Positions 45,403-55,700 of a DNA stretch of 64,000 nucleotides are shown piece by piece. The DNA comes from Limnomonas spitsbergensis (lineage: Eukaryota; Chlorophyta; Chlorophyceae; Chlamydomonadales). Within the stretch, counting starts at the first letter, position 1. Each line of letters starts with the position of its first letter. The translations under genes and the position numbers were made by a program. The stretch lies in NCBI GenBank assembly GCA_037349105.1, contig JAYJMM010000116.1, positions 4,030,001-4,094,000 of the forward strand, read 5' to 3'. The notes beneath the pieces are model-generated. The model was not told the DNA's origin and did no database searches. It saw only the letters and a list, made by a program, of their open reading frames with translations.

Positions 45403-45714
45403 TGTCACGGTATATTACCGTATACGTGACAGAACCGTTTAGACCGCAGTTAGCGGCCTCAGTGACTCCGCAGCTTCTCTGCGGAGCCTCCGGATTTGAA
45501 CTGAGACCTAGAAACCCGCTTACGCAGGATAAGTTTGACAGGTTCTACCGTACTCTGTTTTGGGCCTGCCGGGTCCCTGTATCCCGGCAATTGCCTTGGC
45601 TAGTTACTTCGTCCCTTTCTAAAGGACAGACCTCTATTTGTAACAAGCACCGGCAGTCTACGAGACCAGCAGCTTTCATATAAGTCAGTACCTCAACCCG
45701 AGTCAAGACTAGCT
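45403..45714 (+). repeat. 5' LTR (minimum extent)
   Basis: Only the part that can be compared with the right copy is listed; the true end lies further right and cannot be fixed. The LTR opens with a nested palindrome: TGTCACG pairs with CGTGACA, and CGGTA pairs with TACCG inside it. A TATA-like CATATAAG lies at 45678-45685, a candidate promoter element. It sits inside an older non-LTR tail. Confidence 0.85.
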
Positions 45715-46736
45715 CAGCCTCAGCTGATCTAGCTGGAAACAAGTACCCCAGTAGAGAACCGAGACCCTGCTGAAGAAGAAGTACGCAGTCTACGTCCCGT
45801 CACCCTCACCGCGTGTCACGCGGTAAGTGCACCTTAACATAGCCCAGCTCGATCGCGCCCAGACGGCCAGAAGGCCTGTGCTCCCTAAGTCAATTGCTAT
45901 ACAAACAAATAACCAGCTAGCCGCTTAACTCGCTGAGCACTCGCAGCCAGTGAATAGTCACTGAGCCTGCCCGTAGGCGTCCGTCACTGCCGTGAGGAAA
46001 GAAGTCCGCCACGGACCTGAAGCGCACATCGCGTGTCCTTTAGAAAGGGACGAAGTGGATCTAGCCTGATCAGCCTGATTTGCCAATTCCTGCTAAAGGT
46101 GCTTGTGCAGCGAAGTTGGAATTTTGTTTGTATGCAAACGACCTTGGACAGCATATGAACTGCACTTTGCTGTGGTAATCTCCATAGAGAGTGCCAAGTT
46201 AAGCCCTGAGAATCACTAAGAGTGGCAACTTAGTGTTGAGTCCAGGAGAGGCTTGAGGATCTGGCTGTGGATTTATACACCCAGCAGATAATTCCTGTGT
46301 GACTGCAGATTGTGATCAGGTGGATCCAATCGTTCATCATTGACAGAAGTGAACTTGTTGACAGATCATCCAAGTTTAAAATTTTGTGGTGTACCAAAGG
46401 ATCCCCGCAGGTGTCAGAGAGGAACTGACACAGCGCAAGAGGATATATCCGCCCGGAGGCGAGACATCCGCAAGGGACGTGTGCCAGCTAGAGGCAGCCC
46501 AGCCAGCAAAGGTGGGAGGGACTAAAAAGGGCGAAGGAGGATTCCGCCAGATTAAAAGTTTAGTGAGCATAAAAGCAGAGGGCAAGGCCTAGCCTGCGAA
46601 ATTGCTGTACCTGCCGTCCGGCCTTGACTAGCAGATCCTCACCAGATTGCAGTAGGGATAAGGGGCAGAAGCCTAACGTTAGCAGGTTTTGTAGGGGGTG
46701 TCGCCAGCACACCTGCAGGACAGTGCGGTTCGTAAA

Positions 46737-49700
46737 ATGCCTGTGGAGATGACAGGCGTAGATCTGAACCCCGATAGGCACCAGCACCCTGACGTCCAAC
46801 GGAAGAGTGGGCGTCTGAGGGGGCTGGAGCCGGGTGTAGACCTAAAAAATGCTAGTGCTGAGATTGTGGCAGAGGCCCTGTTGATGGCGGAAAAGCTGGC
46901 AGGGCCAGTGGAACCGCCTGCAGAGGACTGCAGGGTACCTGAGCCGGGCCGCGTACCACCCAGAGGGGCAGGGGCGCAGGCAGATGGTGCAGTACTAGTA
47001 ACACGAAAAGGCATTGGTCGAGGGGGTCCATTGCCCGCTGGTTCCGACAGCAGTCTGAATTTCGAGCAGGGGCAGACTCAAGCGGGAACCCCAGAGCTGA
47101 TCTTGGATCAAGCAACGGAAGCATCCCAGAGCTGTGACACGCGACAGAGCAGTGAACCTGAGGCCGAGCCGCAGCAGAGCCTGCCCAGGGTGGCAAGTGT
47201 TGCACAGCGGGTTGAAAAAGAGCCCAGCCAACCGGATCTAAGGTCCAAGGTAGCCGCAGCTTCAGACAAGTTTGCAGGCTGTGATAAAACCTGCACAGAC
47301 AAACCTCGAATAAAAACAGAGGAAGATGGGGCCAGGAATGTGCCTGCAGGGGTCAAACACGAGGAAGCTGAGCCCCAGCCAGCAGCGGACAGGCAGAGCT
47401 CGCAGGCAGGCAAGGAAAGGGAGAAACCAGCTGAGCCGTTAGGGAAGCCTTGGGCTGATCTATCCGAGGAAGAACAGCCAGACCCAGTTCAGGAAGAGCA
47501 GGGGCAGCAGACTACAGCAGGATTGCGTCCCGTGCAGCAGCTGCAGCCGCGTAAGGCACTGGTTAGAAGAGGAGCTGGATCCACAGTCTTTGGCACACCG
47601 CTGTCCAGTTTTCCACCCAGCGTGAACAGACCTGCGCAGACATCCAAGGAGGGATCTAGCAGCCAGATGCAAAGAGAGCCAGAGCGCTCCGAGACTGGGG
47701 GAGTAGTGTGCGGCAATGAGGAGTCAGAAGGGCCGATCGGTTGGGCAGGAATTGTGCAGTGGGCAACATACCTGTGGAAGCAAGTGTGCTCCAGGACGTT
47801 CTTGCATTTCCAGGACCAGGTCACAGCCATTGAGGAGTTCAAGGCCCATCATCTGCGGGGATGGGCAACAAAGGCCATGTTGGGTATCCCCCACACAGGG
47901 TTGGACAGGGCGATACTGTTAGCCGCCCTTGGACAGGTATCCAAGGGAAGGGCGGGACACGAAGCAGCCAGGGCTGTTAAAGCCTTCGCAGATGAATGGT
48001 GCAACGAGGTCACAGGAGACCAGGAGGAACCTGGATCAGAGCCAGAGGATGAGGAGGACCAGGCGTGGGAAGGATTTGAAACAGAGGTGCAGCGGCCTGA
48101 GGGGCTCAGGGAGGTGCAAAGGTGGCAGCAGCAGGCGGGAGCCGCGCCAACACCAACACTCAGATCTGCAGCTTTTGAGGTCAGCAGCGAGCCCAGCCTC
48201 AGAGGACGGCCAAGGGGCAGGGAAGCGCCCAGAGCCAGCAGTCCAGCCGCCAGCGAAAGGGCGGAATTGACTAGCCGATCACTCGCCAGGATGGCAGAGC
48301 AAAGCACAGCAACACGCAGAGCAAGCAGGCAAGAATCTTATGATTTGCTACGCATAGTCGAGGACAAAGAGAACGCATACCAGGAAACCCAGGTGGATTA
48401 CATCAAGGAATTCCTGAGGAACAGGCAGTCAGGCACAGCAAGGGGAGCCAGGAGAAATGAGCCTGCAGGCAGCGCACGGAGCAGTGGTCCAAAAATACAG
48501 GAGGCCAGAGAGGAAACACAGTCTGATTCCTATGCCAGGAATTACACAGGCGGGACGCAGCCAGGTCGGCAGAGCCAGGAGCCGCCCAGGGGGCAGGCAT
48601 ACTCCAGGGAACAGCATCACCAGCATAGCCAAGAGCCGCCCAGAGGACAGGCAGAGGGCAGGGAACAGCCAAGCCAGCAGAGCCAAGAGCAATCCAGGGG
48701 ACCAGCGGAACACAGCAGAGGAGTGCGGCAGGAATGGCAAGACCAGGAGCTGCCCAGGGGACAGGCAGAGCCCGGTAGAGCACAGTCTTGGAGGCCTGGA
48801 TCTGACAGCAGACCAGGCAGAAGCGAATCAGAACGACCGCCACCCGAAGGAAGTAGAAGCTCGGCAGGCAGAGCGGGCAGACAGCCATCACGAGACGCTC
48901 ACAATCAGGATGAGGATTATAACAGACATGACAGGTATCATTCAGGCCGCAGCCCATCGAGGGGCGGCAGTGGAGGACCTGGGTCGCGGTCAGAGTCAGT
49001 AGATTCGGGACCAGGAGGAGCGGACAGACGCAGGCCAGGGGCCAGACAGGAGTCCAGCGACCAGGAAATGAAAAGGCTCGATCGGGAGCAGGCGAGGGTG
49101 AACCTGCAGCTGCAGCAGCAGATGGTACTGCAGCTGGCAGGGGTAGCCAAGGTCGCCAAGATCCCAGCCATCCAAGGCAACGTACCAGTCCTGGATATGT
49201 CACACCCAGGCGCAGTTGCAGCCAGGAAGTATTGCCAGGCGTGTGGATACTGGGGATCGCACAACAGGTTGGCAATGTCAGATGACCAACCAGCATTGGC
49301 TGTGGTGGCAGGTGAAATAGCTGGATCATGCCAGTCGCCGTCAGCTATGACGTTGCTGATCAAGTCGCTGGTCAAGCTGTGGGACAGCAAGCCGGCCAGC
49401 ATGAGGCCGCTGATGGCAGCCATCAGGGCAGCGCCCCACGCAGGAAACAGAATTGCCAGAGAGGTGGAGCGGATCGGGCAGCTGTGGATAGCCCCAGCAG
49501 AGGGGCAGGGTTGCGAAGCTTCGCTACTCACGTTGTGGATCAGGGTGGTCCAGGAGGAGGTGGGAAAGCCAACTTCAGAGGAGAGGACGGCCATCACCAA
49601 CCTCAGGCTAGGAGTAAAGACTACTCTAGACCCAGACGTCAAGCCAGATGAGACGGTAGAAGCATTTGCTCACAGAGTGCTGACAACAGCAGAGTTGCTG

Positions 49701-52700
49701 CAGATCTCAAGGGATGCAGTAGATCACTTCGACAGAAGCCACTCGGTCTCGCGCATGTTCCATGACGGACTTCTAGCGGTTGCTAGAGCCAAGCTGAGCA
49801 AGTTCGTTATGACGGTGCCAGGGTATCTCAGCATGAGCGATGAAGACCAAATCGCAGTACTCACGCAGCAGGTGGTGCTGTGGGAGAGGTTTGCCCTGGA
49901 AATGGGTGACCTGGGAGGTACCGGCTTCAGGCAGATCACCAACAGCGGGCCTGGCCAAGGAGAGGCACAGCCCAACAAGGGCAGAAAAGAGAGAGCAGGA
50001 CAGTGGGAGATGCGGACACGCCTTGATGGAATTGTGCACCCCGCAGGCTCAGCAGCAGTACCACAGGCGCGGATGGATGGTAAACCCAGAGGAGTTACCT
50101 GGGCGGACCAAACGGGGGCGGCAAATTACAACGCCGAGGGTGGCTCAGGCGCAGCCAAGGCATGCTACCAGTGTGGTAGCACGACGCACCTAGCCAGGGA
50201 TTGCAGGGCGCCCAGGGCCAGGGATGAGCGCAGACCTATGCCCCTGGTTACAGACATCACACCTGGACCGGCCAGACAGCCGCAACAGCAGTATCCGCAG
50301 CAACAGCAGTATCCCCTGCCGCCAAGGCCGCAGCAGGGACAGGCGGCAGGCAGGCCGTATGACAGGAATCAGAACAACAGACAGTATCCTAGGCCTGGGC
50401 CTGGCCAGGGAGGTCAGGCGCAGCAGGCAGCCCACGTGTCGCATCTCAGCAATGCAACGGGGCAGGCTGAGCCAGAAGGATGGCACCAGACCATGGCAGA
50501 GATGCTCAGCGAGTCCGTAGCACTCATGACGCAGGTTGGGCTGGTACCCAAGCCTGCAGGTTTCAAACAGGCGGTTCATAACGCCCGTCCTAAGTCGTTT
50601 ATGCCAGAACCTTTGCAGGAGGAGGAACCAGTGCCAGGATTCGTGGAACCTCCCTCCAGGAAGGGGGCAAAGAGGCTGGTATTGAGTAAACTAGCTGACG
50701 ATATGTCTGACATCCGCCTACAGGTGTTCAAGCTGAACGAGAGGCTCTCAGCGCTGTCTTTCACCACGATGCCCATGGGAGCAGACAACTCCGGCCACAG
50801 GGGTGAGACCAGTAACACCAGGCCAGAGGGTAGAACGGTGACAGCTGCACCCAAGCTGCAGTATTTCAAAAATGACAGAAGCAACCTGGAGCAGTGTGTG
50901 GGACTTATGGTCAATGGGAAGGTCCTGGTGGCTCAGAAAGCACTCATGGACTCCGCATGCACGTGCCATGTCATCACTGTCAATATTGCAGAGCAATTAG
51001 TTGCTATGGGGGCGGAGCTGGTGCGTACGGATGAAAAGATACGTACCACAGACAATGCAGGGGCAGATCTGTATGGAGTACTGTTCATTTATGTGGTGTA
51101 CGGATACGGAGGGCCCAATGCCATTATGGAGCCCACGGTGGTCAGAGTCGTTAAAACACCACCGGACGCATATGAGCACTTGGTAGGGAACCCGGAGTTC
51201 CTCAAGTATAACGGGGTCTTAGAGGCAGCAGGAAGGCTGACCTTACGACCCAGAGAGGGCCCACAGAGAGCGCAAGGGGTCAGGGACCTTACGCTGCCAC
51301 TAATGCGGGCATCTCCAGCAGGGGGGTACCAGGCAGCAGCAGTGGCATGGGCAGGAATTCAGTGTGGATTCGCAGAAAGAGAGGGGTGGCCAGCTGCAAC
51401 AGTCGAAACAGAGCACGAACCGCTCTTACAGCATTCCATGGCCACACACGCAGGTGCCGCTATGAGAGCTGGACAGGACGCAGGACCCAGCAACCAGGTA
51501 CACCCCAGGCTACAAAGACACAGGCTGGTGCCAATCGAGGCAACAGTGGCAGAGGCCGCCGCAGCAACCTCAGAGGAGGTGACAAGAGCGCGCAGAGCCA
51601 CGGGAATCTCCGACAATGGGAGAGAGATCATCAGGGGCTTCATGCCAGCATGCCCCAGCCACCCGTGCGCCTTGTGCGGAAAGCCAGATGTGCACTCGGC
51701 GGAGGAGTGTGAGAGGAGGATTCAAGTCCTTTCGCGGACCCCTGAGACAGCGCCTGCAGTGCAGGCAGTGCCGCCTGCAGCGCAGCAGAGGAGATTTGGC
51801 ACAGCTGCAGCCGACAGAGCTGCACAGTCAAATTCGGCGCGCAGCAGGGGAGAGCAGCAGCAGCAGCAGCAGCAGCTGCAAAGGCAACCGCAGGTGGCAG
51901 GGCCTAGGGTGCAACAGGCCAGCAACGGCACTGGCAGGCAGGCGCAACAGCAGCAGCAGCAGCAGCTGAGAAAGGACCCGCAGGTGGCAGGGCCTAGTGT
52001 GCAACAGGCCAGCGACGGCTCTGGCAGGCAGGCGCAACAGCAGCAGCAGCAGCAGCTGAGAAAGGACCCGCAGGTGGCAGGGCCTAGTGTGCAACAGGCC
52101 AGCGACGGCGAGGGTAGGCAGGCGCAACAGCGGCAGCTGCAGGGGCAGCCAAGGGCAGCAAGGCCTCCTGCGCAACCAGCAAGCAGCAGCAATGACGACG
52201 CGCAGGAAGAAGAGGAGGAAGAGGAGTGCAGCGTAGAGAAGGTTCCAGAGCCAGGGACCAGCCCACGAGACGGGCACATCGGCAGGCTGGCCGGGCAAGT
52301 TGACGGGCTGAAAAAGGCTCTAAGGTGGAGAGAACGTCAGATGTGGAAGCAGTCAGCAGGAATCGTGGATTACCTAAAAGGCCAGCTGGCCGGGTGGAAG
52401 AGCATCCAGGATGCTCAGCAGGCCATGGCAGCGGTTCATCGGCAGTACATCCTGCGGGCAGATGAGCTGATCAAGCTGCAGGAGACCCTGGGAACACAGC
52501 ACTTGGGGGGGCCGCCAAACCACGGGCAGCCGCTCCCATTTGAAGCGGACCCAGAATTGGCGGGGTGCGTCAGGGAAATGATGGCGATCCCGTCCCCGTT
52601 ACCAGACATGGAGATCGAGTATTCCGGCGTGGAGGAGCCGAAGGAAGAACAGCAGCAGCACGGTTCTGCTAGCAGCGACGAGAGCGGCTCAGGGAACAGA

Positions 52701-55700
52701 AGACTGCGACAGCGCAGCAGAAGCGCGGAAAGGTCCATCAGTGAGGGGCGCCACGGGACGGTGCCAACGCCGGCAGCCAGGACCCAGAGGCAAGGCGCAG
52801 GGCGGCGCAGCAACAGTGAGGAGAGGAGCAGGGACCGCAGGCAGCGGTCACCAAGCAGGGACCAGCCCAGGGGCAGATCCAGGGAACGGCACCCTGCTGA
52901 GTTTGCCAGGCCTTACAGGCAGGGGCAGGAGCACCAGCGAGGCCCAGGCCCCGGTCCGACAGACAGAACCCTGGCAGGGGGCAGCGGGGTGGCAGAGCCT
53001 AGGCGTCACCTGGGACCGCGCCATGGTGGATTGTGCTTCAAGTGCAACCAGCCTGGGCACTTTGCCAACGAGTGCACCAACCCGGAGCAGGCCGGGCTGA
53101 CAGGCGACAGGCCAGGGGCACCTGCAGGCCCGGCAAGGAGCTATGGAGCCTGGGGCCCAGGCAGGGGCCAGGGGGTGCCCATAGGGAGCCGGCGCAGGAA
53201 CTTCGAGACAGCCATGGGGACTCCCAGCGCAGGGGACTTCCAGCAGGCAGCAGCAGGCCCAAGCGCGTGGCCAGGACCGCCAGCGCGACAGGAACCACCG
53301 GAACAGGGCGAGCAGCCAAGGTGGGAGGGGACAGGAGGCCACACGTGCTTCATGACAGGCCACATGGAAATTAGCCAGGACAGGGGTGCCTACCAGGCTG
53401 AGGTCAGTCAGGCAGGACCAGTTCAGGTGGCCTCCCAGAGGGTGCCAGAAGGGCAGGTAGCCAGTCAGGTAAACCACTGGACGATGGCTGTGGAGGCATT
53501 AGCCATGAACCATTATGGGACTATGCCTGCAGGGTCGGCCAGATCCGTAACACATGCGATAGAATTCTTGAAGGATCTCCAGAGGAGGGGGTGCCCAGCT
53601 CCGTGTGTAGGATGGCCAAATCTGATGCAGAGGTTCCTAGACAGGGAATGGGACAAGTATGATGAGCAATGGGATGAGTTTGAGAGACGCGAGCGGGAGG
53701 CAGTACCCCAGCACAACGTAGACGGGTGGGAGACCGATTCAGGGTCCAACCTTTCAGCAGGCAGATATGAGCCTCAGGAACCCTCACCCTTGCATGAGGA
53801 AGAATTTGGCGTGTTATGTCCAGGTACTCCGGAGGGCAATCAAGACACAGGCAGAGGGGTAGCGGGAGCAGCCACCGAGACAGGGGAGCCACCCAGAGCG
53901 GGGTCGCGATACCCAGCGGCCAGAGGGACCGCAGCAGGGAGCCAGCTGGACGCTCTGGCGGGGCCCGTTAGGACCCATAAAAGCACTACCTCTCGGTGCA
54001 ATGCTTGGGGAGGTATCGACGAGGACGGAGAGACGCAGCACGGCAGCGAGAGGGGAGGGAGGTCTGAAGCAAGGGGCGAGGACAGCCAGCTTGACCAGTC
54101 CTTCAGCAGAGACAGGTCCTACAGCAGAGAACGCGTCTACATACAGCCGTTCCCGCAGTCGCTGCCAGCAGGCGAGCCCTTTGTGCAGTACTTCCGCCTG
54201 GGGGAAGAGATGCCAGCGGCGTCCACCTCCGGGACCATGCTGACTATGCCAGCGGAGTGCATGGACGGGCCATGTCGGTTGCAGAACCATAGGCTCCTGG
54301 GAGGCGGAGAGCAGACATGTGTTAACAAGGCAGGAGCCATGCAGGCAGTTGCCAGGATGATTTTCCCGTGGGACGCAGTGACAGCTGTCATGCTGGGCGC
54401 TACGCTCAAAGGATACATCCAGCCCAGCACAAGTATGGCAGATTATATGCAGAGGGGATGGTCGCGGCACCCCATCTATGCATACTGCGTTAGCGAGATG
54501 GTGAGTCTCGCCATTGCAGCAGGCATCACAGCGGTGGATGCAGCAGGCTGGGCGCACCCGGACATGCCAGACATTGCGCCGGCCGAGGGGATGTGGCAGG
54601 GCGCGCAGCCAGGATTCATGCGCACACCATGGGCAATGGATTGTGTCCGTGAGCTGATGGGGCATCCAGCCCTCAGAGACCGCGCATTTTATGTGCCAGT
54701 CCAAGCCATGGGCGAGTACGAGAGATTTGTGGAAACAACAGAGCAGGACCCAGTGGGGGTAGGGCTGTGTCACCCAGGCAGGCCAGGGCGGTGTGAGGCG
54801 ACCATAGAGGCGTCCATCGTCATCCCCAAGACGGTCGCAGGACAAGCAGTGCCGTGGGGGCCAGCACCAGGGGACGCCAGGGCAGCCATCCCAGTCCAGC
54901 AGCTAGTAACTTACTACTATGAGGAGATGGCTGATGAGGAGTTGCCCGTTTCATCGGCATGGATCCACATGCACGCGACTCGCGACGATATGCCCGTCTA
55001 CTTGTTCGCGAGGCACCAGCAGGACGTGGCAGTCACTAAGTGTGCGTCAGTAGACGAGGCGGAGTTCCATGCCTATACCTACGCTAGGGGAGCAGACCCG
55101 ACAGTGTGGACGCTCGTGCTTATGGCGCTGCAGAGGGTCCTGCTTCCAGGACAGCTGTCAGCGGCCATGCGGCATGTGTGGGGTGTAGAGGATCAGTGGG
55201 CGCCTACAGAGGTATCGGCCTGTCCAACATGGCCTTACGGACCCCAGCAGACGCCAGCATCAGGAGCCATGTGGGAAGGAGAGGACGAGCTGGCGCGCTC
55301 GCCGTTCGCAGTAGAACGCCTGGCAGCATATGTGCACCAGTGGGTGCGTCAGGAGCGGAGGGCGTGGCACGACAACAGGGCCAGCAGCGTGCTGCCCTAT
55401 TGGCAGGCTGACGTCATAACGACGCAGTTGTGGAGACAGGCGCACCCAGCAGGGGTGCGCACGCTGCACCCCCTGTTCAGAGGAGCAAGGGAAGTAGGCA
55501 TCGAGGAGGAGTTGGAGGACTTAAGGAACCAGCCGAGTATGGGACATGGGCTGGTGGGCAGGCGCGGCGCCTATGCAGAGGAACCCACGGCTGCCACCGA
55601 CGACCCTGTCCAGGATGGGGAGCCAGAATGGACCCAGGCGGCATTTGTAACATTTGGGGCAGCAGCAGCCTCATGGGAGCTGCTGGAGTACGTGGACGAC

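Noticed and set aside
48403..49329. Long minus-strand ORFs inside the gag region
   Set aside because: They are antisense shadows of the GC-rich, repetitive gag frame and show no domain of their own.
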